DNA of 64,000 nucleotides from Rhodobium gokarnense (GTDB lineage Bacteria; Pseudomonadota; Alphaproteobacteria; Rhizobiales; Rhodobiaceae): NCBI RefSeq assembly GCF_025961475.1, contig NZ_JAOQNS010000002.1, positions 62,001-126,000 of the forward strand, given 5' to 3'. A program made the translations under genes and the position numbers. Numbering within the stretch: the stretch's first letter is position 1; every line of letters begins with the position of its first letter. Positions 1 to 8,026 of the stretch are shown here, piece after piece. The notes beneath the pieces are model-generated. The model was not told the origin of the DNA. It did not search any database and saw only the letters and a list, made by a program, of their open reading frames with translations.

Positions 1-248
1 TCGCCGAGGCTGAAATCGTCGACGCCCTCGCCGATGGCCTGGATCACTCCGGATGCCTCATGACCCAGCACGCGCCGATCGCCAAGCCGGTGTGCCATCG
101 CGCCGTGAAAGATATGCTGGTCCGTCCCGCAGATGCCGCAGAATCCGATCGCGATGCGGACCTCGCCGCGGCCTGGCGGTGAGAGCGGCACATCCTCGAT
201 CGTGAAGTCGCTTCCGGGTGTGAAGAAGGCTGAGCGCGCATGTTTCAT
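1..248 (-). CDS. Zinc-dependent alcohol dehydrogenase (MDR family), N-terminal part only
   Basis: The gene enters from the left edge, so only about the first 82 residues are present. The reading begins MKHARSAFF and contains GICGTDQHIFHG, with the catalytic zinc-binding Cys, then GHEASG, with the His-Glu pair. These are the N-terminal signatures of medium-chain zinc alcohol, sorbitol or threonine dehydrogenases, which oxidise a hydroxyl group with NAD(P)+. ATG at 248 follows a GGAA ribosome site. It is divergent from the hydratase-like gene at 481. The substrate cannot be inferred from this fragment. Confidence 0.85.
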   Translation of the reverse strand, partial: MKHARSAFFTPGSDFTIEDVPLSPPGRGEVRIAIGFCGICGTDQHIFHGAMAHRLGDRRVLGHEASGVIQAIGEGVDDFSLG

Positions 249-480
249 CAGGGTGTTCCATTTCCGATTTTCAAAAATCGGTCGACGCTAGCAGCGAAGG
301 CAGGCGCGCAAAAATAGCGTTTCCCTTTCAGGTATAGAGCTTTTCGATGTCACGACTGGTCGGCAGCGGTTGCTTCCAACGGCTGATCCGGAGAAGTTGC
401 TGCCGTGGGAATCGCGGCATACCCAAGAAGTGCCGGCGATTGCATGCCGTCCCATCCGCAACAGCCAAGGGAGCTTCGAC

Positions 481-1215
481 ATGGATCAGCGCCGTATCGG
501 CGACTGCGCAAACCTCCTGCGCCGGGCGCCCTCTTGCGGAAAGCTCGCGGCGCTGCCCGCCGATCTTGCCCCGCGGAACGAAGCCGAGGCCTATGCCGTC
601 CAGTTGGCGGTGCTGGGCGATCGTCCGGTCGGCGGCTGGAAGGTGGGCGCCATCCACGCGCCGGGCCCCTTCGTCGCATCGGTGCTGCCGCCGGCGTTGC
701 CCGACGCCAGGCTGCCGTCGACGCTCACGGCCCCCGAGGTGGAAGTGGAAGTGGCGGTGTTGCTGCGGGCCGACCTGCCGCTTGGAGACGAGCCCTGGAC
801 GGCCGACACTATCGGCGAGGCGTTGGGGCCGGCCTGCACGGCGATCGAAATCCTCGACTCCCGTTTTGAGAGCCGCACGGCAGCGGCGCCCCTGTCGGCG
901 CTTGCCGATCTCGGCAGCAGCGGCGCGGTGCGCCTCGGCGCGCCCTTTGCCGGATGGCAGGAACTCGATCTGACGGCGCAGCCCGTGACGCTGGAGATCG
1001 ACGGCGAGACGCACCGGGCGCAAGGAAACGCCACGCTGGAGCAAACGCGGATGGCGCTTGCCTGGCTCGCCAATCACGCCGCGTCGCGCGGCGTTGCCCT
1101 CAGCAAGGGGCAATTCGTTATCACCGGCGCGCGCCTGGGCCCGTTCCAGGTGACGCCCGGCCAAACGGTGACGGCGCGCTTCGGTCCAATGCCCGAAATC
1201 GATCTGATGTGCTGA
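481..1215 (+). CDS. 2-keto-4-pentenoate hydratase / fumarylacetoacetase-like protein
   Basis: The 244-residue product resembles the MhpD-type hydratases, which add water to 2-hydroxydienoates in meta-cleavage and sugar-acid pathways. Family features visible are GGWKVGA near residue 55, an acidic metal-binding stretch (EVEVEVAVLL), and IEILDSRF followed by a short-chain core. ATG at 481 is chosen because AAGGGAG lies just upstream; the frame stays open further upstream but lacks family sequence. It is convergent with the TRAP operon and separated from it by a strong palindrome. The exact substrate is not determinable. Confidence 0.75.
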   Translation: MDQRRIGDCANLLRRAPSCGKLAALPADLAPRNEAEAYAVQLAVLGDRPVGGWKVGAIHAPGPFVASVLPPALPDARLPSTLTAPEVEVEVAVLLRADLPLGDEPWTADTIGEALGPACTAIEILDSRFESRTAAAPLSALADLGSSGAVRLGAPFAGWQELDLTAQPVTLEIDGETHRAQGNATLEQTRMALAWLANHAASRGVALSKGQFVITGARLGPFQVTPGQTVTARFGPMPEIDLMC

Positions 1216-1231
1216 ACCCGGATGATTGTTC

Positions 1232-1275
1232 CTGAAGCATGATGTGCGTTTCAGGGAAAACGCAGCGTGCTTCAG
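1232..1275. terminator. Long interrupted palindrome between convergent genes
   Basis: CTGAAGCA (1232-1239) pairs with TGCTTCAG (1268-1275). Inside it, TGCGTTT (1245-1251) pairs with AAACGCA (1258-1264). The element lies between the convergent hydratase and TRAP permease genes and overlaps the permease stop codon, so it could terminate both transcripts. Its form also recalls intergenic palindromic repeats of Rhizobiales; only this one copy was noticed in the window. Confidence 0.55.
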
Positions 1276-2546
1276 AGCCGGTAGGGAATGTAGGTCACGA
1301 TATCGGGGATCAGCCACAACAGGCCGAGCGCAAGGAACATCAGGCCGATGAAGGGCAGCACCCCGCGTGCGACGGCGCCGAGCGAACTTCGCGCGACCGC
1401 CTGGATCACGAAGAGGTTCAGCCCGACCGGCGGCGTGATCAGGGCGACTTCGATCAGGATCACGAAATACATCGCGAACCAGATCGGATCGATGCCGAGC
1501 GCGAGCACGGTCGGAAACAGCACCGGCATCATGATCAGGAGCATCGACAGGCTTTCCAGGAACAGCCCGATGAACAGCAGGATCATGCCGACGATCAGGA
1601 GGAAGCCGATCTCGGACTGGGCGTGGGTGTCGAACAGCATCGAGATCTGCGTCGGCACCTGGTAGATCGTCACGGCCTTGCCGAAGATCTTCGCCCCGAT
1701 GACGATCAGGAAGAGCACGATGGTCGTCGAAACGGTCTGCCGCAGCGCCTCGACGAAGCCCTTCCAGGTCAGCGAGCGCAATACCAGGGCGGTGATGAGG
1801 AGGGCGGAAACGGCGCCGACGGCCGAGGCCTCGGTCGGCGTGAAGATGCCGGAATAGATGCCGCCGATCATCAGCGCGGCAAGGCCGCCGGTCGGGATGG
1901 CCCGGAGCGTCGCGTGCCAGCGCTGCTCGCGCCCGACCTTGGCGGAGGGCTGGTATTCCTTGGAGAAGTAGGAATAGGCGACGCAGTAAATGCCGAACAG
2001 CAGGACCAGCAGGATGCCGGGTCCGATGCCGGCGAGGAACAGCTTGCCGATGCTCTCCTCGGTGATGACGCCATAGACGATGAGCGGGATCGAGGGCGGA
2101 ATGAGGATGCCGAGCGTCCCGCCGGCGGCCAGAAGGCCGAGCGTGAACGACTTGCCGTAGCCCCGGCTCGTCATTTCCGGCACGGCGACGGTCGCCACCG
2201 TGGCGGCCGTTGCGACCGAACTGCCCGAGATCGCCGAGAAGATGCCGCAGGAGGCCAGCGCCGCGATGCCGAGCCCGCCGGGCCAATGGCCGACCCAGCT
2301 TTGCAGCGCGTCGAACAGATCGCGGCCGACGCCGCCCTTCAGAAGGATGTTCGACATCAGCAGGAACAGCGGCACCGACAACAGCACGAAATTGTCGACC
2401 GCGCCGTGAAGGTTCTGCGCCACCATGACGAAGGGCAGCCCCTTCAGCGCCAGCATCACGGTTCCGAGCCCGGCCAGCGCAAACGCCACCGGTAGCCCGA
2501 TGAAGAGCAGCAGCAGGAGCACAACGATGACGAGGACGAGCGTCAT
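1272..2546 (-). CDS. TRAP transporter large permease (DctM type)
   Basis: The 424-residue, strongly hydrophobic protein begins with MTLVLVIVVLLLLLFIGLPVAFAL and contains the DctM-type segment GILIPPSIPLIVYG. It is the 12-helix channel subunit that uses the ion gradient to import a carboxylate delivered by the periplasmic receptor. It is the last gene of the dctP-dctQ-dctM order and lies 21 bases after dctQ. The ligand is unknown; neighbouring hydratase and C-C lyase genes suggest a hydroxy- or oxo-acid. Confidence 0.93.
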   Translation of the reverse strand: MTLVLVIVVLLLLLFIGLPVAFALAGLGTVMLALKGLPFVMVAQNLHGAVDNFVLLSVPLFLLMSNILLKGGVGRDLFDALQSWVGHWPGGLGIAALASCGIFSAISGSSVATAATVATVAVPEMTSRGYGKSFTLGLLAAGGTLGILIPPSIPLIVYGVITEESIGKLFLAGIGPGILLVLLFGIYCVAYSYFSKEYQPSAKVGREQRWHATLRAIPTGGLAALMIGGIYSGIFTPTEASAVGAVSALLITALVLRSLTWKGFVEALRQTVSTTIVLFLIVIGAKIFGKAVTIYQVPTQISMLFDTHAQSEIGFLLIVGMILLFIGLFLESLSMLLIMMPVLFPTVLALGIDPIWFAMYFVILIEVALITPPVGLNLFVIQAVARSSLGAVARGVLPFIGLMFLALGLLWLIPDIVTYIPYRL

Positions 2547-2567
2547 TCCATCAGGTCCGGCATTCGG

Positions 2568-3125
2568 CTAGGTCTGTTCCCCCGTGGGGGAGAATTCGGG
2601 CGGCGGCGCAAAGGGCAGGCGGACGAGGTCCGCCAGCGCCTGCAGCGCAAGCAGCGCGAACCCGACCACGACGGGGAGTTCGACGATCCAGTTGGGCAGT
2701 TCGAGCATGGTCGGCTGGCGTCGTCCGAGCCGGATCGATTCCGCGACGATGTCCCAGCCATAGATGACGGCGATCAGGCTGAAGGCGAGGATGACCAGCA
2801 GCGCAAAGCCGTCGGCCAGCCGCCGCAGCGAGGGGCTGGCCAGCGCCAGGAGCGCGGTGATCCGGATGAGCTGGCGCTGGCGCAGCACATAGGCCATGCC
2901 GAGATAGGTGAACCAGACCTGGAACGCGATGGCGATGTCCTGCGCCCAGATCGTCGGCGAATTGAAGAGATAGCGGGCGACCACCTCGAAACACAGCATC
3001 GCGGCGATCGCCGCCACCAGCACGTCGCCGAGCCGCGCACAGGCGGCGCCAGCGGCATCAATCAGCCGCAGGAAAGGAGAGCCGAACCCCGTGGGGTTCG
3101 GCCTGTTGTCGGTGCCGGGCGTCAC
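2568..3125 (-). CDS. TRAP transporter small permease (DctQ type)
   Basis: The 185-residue protein has four predicted membrane segments, including AAIAAMLCFEVVARYLF near residue 40, as expected for a DctQ subunit, which scaffolds the DctM channel. The start is GTG at 3125, 13 bases after the dctP stop; I saw no good ribosome site there, so translational coupling is possible. It sits between dctP and dctM. Confidence 0.88.
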   Translation of the reverse strand: MTPGTDNRPNPTGFGSPFLRLIDAAGAACARLGDVLVAAIAAMLCFEVVARYLFNSPTIWAQDIAIAFQVWFTYLGMAYVLRQRQLIRITALLALASPSLRRLADGFALLVILAFSLIAVIYGWDIVAESIRLGRRQPTMLELPNWIVELPVVVGFALLALQALADLVRLPFAPPPEFSPTGEQT

Positions 3126-3138
3126 GGAAGGGCCCGGA

Positions 3139-4137
3139 TCATTCGAGGCCGCGAACCGCTTCGACGAGCTTGCGCCCTTCTTCCCCGGCCGCCGCGATAT
3201 AGGCGTCGACGGCGGGGGCCGCGGCCTTCTGCCAGGCTGCGATCTGTTCGGGCGTCAGGTTCTGGACCTGCATCTCGGTCTCGTCGGCGATGAACTTTTC
3301 CGAGGCCAGGTTCTTTTCCTTGGTCTCGGCGCGCATCTTCTCTTCGGCGGCAACGGCCGCCCCGCGCATCCAGCCCTTTTCGTCGTCGCTCATCTCGTCC
3401 CAGGTCGCGTCATTCATGACGATCAGGAACTCGGTCTGGGCGTGGTTGGTGATCGTCACCCAGTCCATCACTTCATAGAGCTTGCGGGACTGGATCGCCG
3501 TGGTCCCGGTCATGCCGATATCGACCGTGCCGCGCTGATAGGCGAGGAACTGCTCCGAGCCGCCGATCTTGACCGGCACGCCGCCGACCGCCTCGATGAA
3601 ATCGCCCGACGGCTTGCCGAGGACGCGAACCTTCTTGCCCTTCATGTCGTCTGGGCTAACGAGCGGAGCGTCCTTCGACAGAAGCTGCACCGGCCCGTAA
3701 TCCTGCCACCACATCACGCGCGTGCCGGTCTGGCGGATCAACTCGTCGATCTGCTGACGCACGGGGCTGTCGGGATTGGCGGCCTTGCCGAGCGCCTCGT
3801 AGTCGGGGAACATGAAGGCGACGCTGAAGAGGCCGGTTGCCGGGATCGTGCCGGCATATTCGTCGATCAGCACCAGGCCCATGTCGATGGCGCCCGAGGC
3901 GACCGCCTGGGGAACTTCGCTGCCCTTATAGAGCTGCGCGGCGTCATAGACCTCGATCTTGATTTCGCCGCCCGAGGCCTCTTCCACCTTTTCCTTGAAA
4001 AAGAGGATGTTCTGTCCGACCGGATGATTGGTCGGCACCTGCACCGTCAGGCGCAGGGTGCGTTCCGCATGCGCGCCGCCGGCCGTCGCCGCGACGATAG
4101 CAAGGGCGGCCAGAGCGGCCCGTCCCCAAATCTTCAT
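3139..4137 (-). CDS. TRAP transporter substrate-binding protein (DctP type)
   Basis: The 332-residue protein opens with a Sec signal peptide (MKIWGRAALAALAIVAATAGGAHA) and continues with the DctP pattern RLTVQVPTNHPVGQNILFFKEKVEEASGG. It also has the KVRVLGKPSGDF segment that lies near the carboxylate-binding arginine in the family. It acts in the periplasm, handing a carboxylate to the DctQM permease. It is the first gene of the minus-strand TRAP operon, with GGGAGGAG before ATG 4137 and a GntR-type half-site pair upstream at 4225-4234. Confidence 0.93.
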   Translation of the reverse strand: MKIWGRAALAALAIVAATAGGAHAERTLRLTVQVPTNHPVGQNILFFKEKVEEASGGEIKIEVYDAAQLYKGSEVPQAVASGAIDMGLVLIDEYAGTIPATGLFSVAFMFPDYEALGKAANPDSPVRQQIDELIRQTGTRVMWWQDYGPVQLLSKDAPLVSPDDMKGKKVRVLGKPSGDFIEAVGGVPVKIGGSEQFLAYQRGTVDIGMTGTTAIQSRKLYEVMDWVTITNHAQTEFLIVMNDATWDEMSDDEKGWMRGAAVAAEEKMRAETKEKNLASEKFIADETEMQVQNLTPEQIAAWQKAAAPAVDAYIAAAGEEGRKLVEAVRGLE

Positions 4138-4224
4138 TCGTATCTCCTCCCAGATCGGGCTCTTCGACGATCCATTCGACCGCCCGTTCGTCCCTTCGAT
4201 GGCGCTTTTTTAGCGCGCGGAGGC

Positions 4225-4234
4225 TAGTATACAA
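4225..4234. promoter_or_regulatory. Candidate GntR operator upstream of the TRAP operon
   Basis: TAGTATACAA (TWGT-N2-ACAA) lies about 90 bases upstream of the dctP start. A matching TTGTGTACAA lies in the gntR-lyase divergent intergenic region at 5038-5047. TTGT-N2-ACAA is typical of FCD-type GntR operators. Confidence 0.5.
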
Positions 4235-4280
4235 TTTTCGGCGGGTCAATCGCCGCGCGGCGGTGCTGCGGAGTGGCCGG

Positions 4281-5012
4281 TTACCGCCCGCCCGGCCCGG
4301 TCGCGGCCTCGCCCGCGCCGCCACGCCGCATCGCGACATATCCGGCATGGATGTGCGAGCGCATCACCGCCGCGGCCCATTCGCCGTTGCCGGCGGCAAG
4401 GGCGGCGGCCATCTCGCGGTGGTGGTTCATGCTGCGGGCGATTTCATCGGCATCGTAGCGGCGGAAGGTCCTCAAGACGACGGGAGCCGCGGTAACGCTG
4501 GCAATCATCGGCGCGAGCAGCGGATTGGCCGCCGCGTCGGTGATCCTCATGTGGAAGGCATCGTTGAGCGGGGTCAGGTCGTCGCGCAGATTGGGCGCGT
4601 CGAGCGCCCTGGTTGCAATTGCTTCCATTTGATCGCAAAGCGTATTCAGCTCTGCAAGGCCCGCCGCGTCGATCCGCCCGGCGGCCCGCCGCGCGGCATA
4701 GGATTCAAGCTCGAGCCGCAGATCGAAGAGCGATGCGATCTCGTCCTCGCTCCAGCCGCGCACGCGGCAGCCGATATTGGCCGCGTATTCCAGGAAGCCC
4801 TCGTTGACGAGCCTGCGCAACGCGTCGCGCACCGGCGTCCGGCTGACCCCGATCTTTGCCGCGAGATCGGCCTCCAGCAGGCGCGTGCCGCTGGTCCAGG
4901 TATCACGCAGCAGCCCTTCGCGAATGACGGCATAGGCGCGGCTTGCCGCGTGCCCGTGCCTCACTTCTTCCTCGGGGCCGTCCGGTTCCCTGTGTACGCC
5001 CGGCCGGAGCAT
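4281..5012 (-). CDS. GntR-family transcriptional regulator (FCD subfamily)
   Basis: The 243-residue protein has an N-terminal winged helix with the GntR signature (LLEADLAAKIGVSRTPVRDAL, residues about 43-63) and an all-helical FCD ligand-binding domain. It probably represses the TRAP operon and the divergent C-C lyase gene, releasing them when a carboxylate binds. ATG 5012 is preceded by AGGAGGAG. The shared TTGT-N2-ACAA sites at 4225 and 5038 support this regulon. Confidence 0.88.
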   Translation of the reverse strand: MLRPGVHREPDGPEEEVRHGHAASRAYAVIREGLLRDTWTSGTRLLEADLAAKIGVSRTPVRDALRRLVNEGFLEYAANIGCRVRGWSEDEIASLFDLRLELESYAARRAAGRIDAAGLAELNTLCDQMEAIATRALDAPNLRDDLTPLNDAFHMRITDAAANPLLAPMIASVTAAPVVLRTFRRYDADEIARSMNHHREMAAALAAGNGEWAAAVMRSHIHAGYVAMRRGGAGEAATGPGGR

Positions 5013-5037
5013 GGCTGCTCCTCCTGATTTGTCTGGA

Positions 5038-5047
5038 TTGTGTACAA
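5038..5047. promoter_or_regulatory. Candidate GntR operator in the gntR-lyase intergenic region
   Basis: TTGTGTACAA lies 25 bases upstream of the gntR start and 61 bases upstream of the lyase start, placed to control both divergent transcripts. It matches the site at 4225-4234. Confidence 0.55.
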
Positions 5048-5108
5048 TATGGCCCCGTGATAGGTCCTAGCAAGACGTTTCAGGACGCGTATCGGACGGA
5101 GGATCGCC

Positions 5109-6005
5109 ATGACCGGGGAAGCAGCAATCAAGAATACTCGCGAGAAAAGGCGCCGCTTGCGCGAACGGCTCGGCGAGGACCAGCTGATCCCGGCCCCCGG
5201 CATCTTCGAGATGATTTCGGCCAAGATCGCCGACCGCATGGACTTCGATGTCCTCTACATGACCGGCTACGGCACCGTGGGCTCCTATCTGGGGCTCCCC
5301 GATGCCGGCCTCGCCACCTTCACCGACATGCTGGACCGCGCCTCGGCGATGGCGGGCGGCACGACGACGGCGCTGATCGCCGACGGCGATACCGGCTATG
5401 GCGGCCTTTTGAACGTCGCCCACACCGTGCGCGGCTACGAGGCGGCGGGGGTTGCCGGCATCCAGCTCGAGGACCAAGAATTCCCGAAGAAATGCGGCCA
5501 TACGCCGAACCGCCCGGTGATCGCGGGGACCGAGATGGTGCGCAAGATCCGGGTCGCGGTCGATACAAGGACCGACCCCGATTTCCTGATCATCGCCCGC
5601 ACCGACGCGCTGGCCTCAAAGGGCATCGACGAGGCGCTGCGCCGGGCCGAGGCCTACGCCGAGGCGGGGGCGGACCTGATCTTCGTGGAGGCGCCGGAAT
5701 CCATCGAACAGATGGAGCGCATCGGCCAGGCGGTCGACAAGCCGCTGGTCGCCAACATGGTCGAGGGCGGCAAGACGCCGGTCCTGCCGCGGGCCGAGCT
5801 GGAACGGATCGGCTATCGCCTCGCCATCTACCCCGCGACCGGTTTCCTCGCCATGGCGAAGGCACTGGAGACGGTCTATGGCGCGATCCGCGATGACGGC
5901 TCGTCGGTGGCCGTGCAGGACCGGCTTGGCGATTTCAGGGCGTTCAGCGCGCTGATGGGGTTCCAGGAGGTCTGGGACTTCGAAGAGCGCTACCGGGAGG
6001 GCTGA
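5109..6005 (+). CDS. Isocitrate lyase / PEP mutase family C-C lyase
   Basis: The 298-residue protein is a short (methyl)isocitrate-lyase-type TIM barrel. It has the metal-site stretch ADGDTGYGG at residues 91-99 and FPKKCGH at 125-131, whose Cys is the catalytic residue of true lyases in this superfamily. The KKCGH form argues for a lyase such as 2-methylisocitrate or 2,3-dimethylmalate lyase rather than a phosphonate mutase. A GGAGGATC ribosome site precedes ATG 5109. With the adjacent TRAP importer it probably cleaves an imported branched hydroxy-acid. The exact substrate is not settled. Confidence 0.85.
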   Translation: MTGEAAIKNTREKRRRLRERLGEDQLIPAPGIFEMISAKIADRMDFDVLYMTGYGTVGSYLGLPDAGLATFTDMLDRASAMAGGTTTALIADGDTGYGGLLNVAHTVRGYEAAGVAGIQLEDQEFPKKCGHTPNRPVIAGTEMVRKIRVAVDTRTDPDFLIIARTDALASKGIDEALRRAEAYAEAGADLIFVEAPESIEQMERIGQAVDKPLVANMVEGGKTPVLPRAELERIGYRLAIYPATGFLAMAKALETVYGAIRDDGSSVAVQDRLGDFRAFSALMGFQEVWDFEERYREG

Positions 6006-6049
6006 GGACGAAACCGGCGCGGAGCCGTATCCGAACGCCGGCGAGGCGA

Positions 6050-6070
6050 GGAGGCATCTGGCCTGCCTCC
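6050..6070 (+). terminator. Hairpin downstream of the lyase gene
   Basis: GGAGGCA (6050-6056) pairs with TGCCTCC (6064-6070), 45 bases after the stop codon. No T-run follows, so termination is uncertain. Confidence 0.35.
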
Positions 6071-6200
6071 AGTCGCGGCGAAAAAGGGCACGGCCGCGGG
6101 AATGTCCCTGGTCGTGCAGTCGGTTCTGAGAGGATCGTTGGCAGAGAGATCCTTCAGGCGATCGCCGATGCCGGCCTCCGGCGCCGGCGATCGCCGCGGT

Positions 6201-6986
6201 TCAGGACATGATCAGGCCGCCGTCGATGTTGATCGTCTGGCCGGTCAGGTATTCCGCGTCGTCGCTGGCAAGGAACGCAACGAGGCCGGCGACGTCCTTG
6301 CCGGTGCCGGCGCGCTTCATCGGGATGTTCTGGACCCATTCGGCCATCAGTTCGCCGGGGCCGTAGTCGCCGAGCATCTGGCCCCAGACCCGGTCGTTGT
6401 AGTCCCACATGTCGGACGAGATGATGCCCGGGCAGATGGCGTTGACGGTGATGCCTTCCTCGGCGACTTCCTTGGCAAGGCTCTGGGTGATGCCCATGAC
6501 GCCGAATTTCGAGGCCGCGTAGTGGGGGGTGTAGATGAAGCCCTCGCGGGCCTGGCCGGAGGCGGTGTTGATGATCCGCCCCTTGGTGCCGTTCTTGCGC
6601 ATGCGCCGGATCACCTCCTGGCAGCACAGGAACACGCCCTTGGTGTTGACGGCCATGACGTCGTCCCACTCCTTCTCCGTCATGTCCTCGATCTTGGCGA
6701 TGGTGATGATGCCGGCATTCTGCATGGAGATGTCGACGGCGCCGAACTCGGCCTCTGCCGCGTCGTAGAGCGCCTTGACCGCGTCGATGTCGGTGACGTT
6801 GCAGACGACGGGCAGGATCTTGGCGCCGGTCGCGGCGCGCAGCTTGTCGGCCGCCTCGGTCACCTGCTCCTCGATTGAGGCGATCACCACATTGGCGCCT
6901 TCGCTGGCGAAGCGCTCGGCGACGGCGTAGCCGATGCCCCGGTTGCCACCGGTGACGACGACGGTTTTTCCTTCGAAACGTTTCAT
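6201..6986 (-). CDS. Short-chain dehydrogenase/reductase of the sugar/polyol locus
   Basis: The 261-residue protein is a classical SDR. TGGNRGIGYAV near residue 12 binds the NAD(P) cofactor, NAG is in the middle, and YAASK gives the catalytic Tyr-x3-Lys after a catalytic Ser (NTASGQ). It would interconvert a polyol or sugar hydroxyl and a ketone in the cytoplasm. Its ATG overlaps the stop of the SorC regulator by 4 bases, and it is the last gene of the minus-strand operon. AAGGAGCGG precedes the start. Confidence 0.88.
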   Translation of the reverse strand: MKRFEGKTVVVTGGNRGIGYAVAERFASEGANVVIASIEEQVTEAADKLRAATGAKILPVVCNVTDIDAVKALYDAAEAEFGAVDISMQNAGIITIAKIEDMTEKEWDDVMAVNTKGVFLCCQEVIRRMRKNGTKGRIINTASGQAREGFIYTPHYAASKFGVMGITQSLAKEVAEEGITVNAICPGIISSDMWDYNDRVWGQMLGDYGPGELMAEWVQNIPMKRAGTGKDVAGLVAFLASDDAEYLTGQTINIDGGLIMS

Positions 6987-7969
6987 GCCACTTCCGCTCC
7001 TTCTTCAAACTCCTGCTCGCGGTCGAGCAAACGCGCGGCCGTGAATTTGTCGGTGATGAGCATGCTCAGAACACCGGTCTTCAATGCCCCGGCAATCGCC
7101 CTTGTCTTCGACTTTCCGCCGGCAAGGGCGATGACGCGTTCCACCTCGCCAAGCTGGACCATGTCCATGCCGATGACGCGGTCGTCGAGCGGCGTCTTCA
7201 CCATCCGACCGTCCTTGTCGAAGAACCTGAGGCTCATGTCGCCGACGGCGCCGGCCTCGGCGACATCGGACAATTCGCCGGCGGAAAACACGTTGCCGCT
7301 GCTCGCCAGCATGCGCGAGGGCTCGACCGCGCCGATGCCCATGATCGCCAGCGTGATGCTGCTGAAGAGGTCTATCGTCTCGCGCACGTAAGGATCGCTC
7401 AGCATGACGAGCTTGGCCTCGCGCGACTGGGCGACGCCTTGCGCGCTCAGCAGTCGCGGCTCGGCGCCGGTCAGCTTGGCGAGCCGCGTGGTCAGTTGGG
7501 TGGCGTGGGTCTGGACGGCCGGACTGCCCATGCCGCCGAGCGTCTGGACGACGTATTTCGCCTTGCCGGTCTTCATCGGATGGATGTTGTCGACCATCTT
7601 CAGGATGGTCTCGCTCCAGCTCGACACGCCGATCACTTCGCCGGTCTGCAGCGTCACCTCAAGGAAATGGGCAGCCGCCTCGCCGATGCGCGCCATGATT
7701 GCGCCGTCCCGGTCCTCGGCGCATTCCACGACGATCGCCTCGGGCAGGTGGAAGCGTTCGCGAAGGCTGGTCTCCAGATCCGCATAGGTGCCGGACGGCG
7801 CGGCGATGGTGGTCCGGACGATGCCTTCGTCCTGGGCCCGTTTCAGCATCCGCGAGACCGTCGCCTGGGACAAGCGCAGGTGCTTGGCGATTTCCGCCTG
7901 GCGCTTGTTTTCGACGTGGTACATCTGTGCAACCCGTGCGATCAGGCGGAGTTCGTTGATCCGGGCCAT
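6983..7969 (-). CDS. SorC/DeoR-family sugar-responsive regulator
   Basis: The 328-residue protein has an N-terminal helix-turn-helix (KRQAEIAKHLRLSQATVSRML, about residues 22-42) followed by the SorC sugar-phosphate-binding domain, with GMG and EIGDM-like stretches in the middle. This family, which includes EryD of erythritol catabolism, controls polyol and sugar operons in response to phosphorylated sugars. Its gene is embedded in the operon it probably regulates. GAATATTT-type sites in the 11268-11452 divergent promoter region are candidate targets. Confidence 0.88.
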   Translation of the reverse strand: MARINELRLIARVAQMYHVENKRQAEIAKHLRLSQATVSRMLKRAQDEGIVRTTIAAPSGTYADLETSLRERFHLPEAIVVECAEDRDGAIMARIGEAAAHFLEVTLQTGEVIGVSSWSETILKMVDNIHPMKTGKAKYVVQTLGGMGSPAVQTHATQLTTRLAKLTGAEPRLLSAQGVAQSREAKLVMLSDPYVRETIDLFSSITLAIMGIGAVEPSRMLASSGNVFSAGELSDVAEAGAVGDMSLRFFDKDGRMVKTPLDDRVIGMDMVQLGEVERVIALAGGKSKTRAIAGALKTGVLSMLITDKFTAARLLDREQEFEEGAEVA

Positions 7970-8026
7970 CGCAATTCTCCGAATGGTTCAGCGAAACCCC
8001 CGAACTCCCCCGAACACCTCTCCAAG

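Noticed and set aside
328-2495. Very long open frames on both strands across the hydratase and TRAP permease region
   Set aside because: They overlap genes with clear family motifs and are arginine- and proline-rich alternative readings of GC-rich DNA without ribosome sites.
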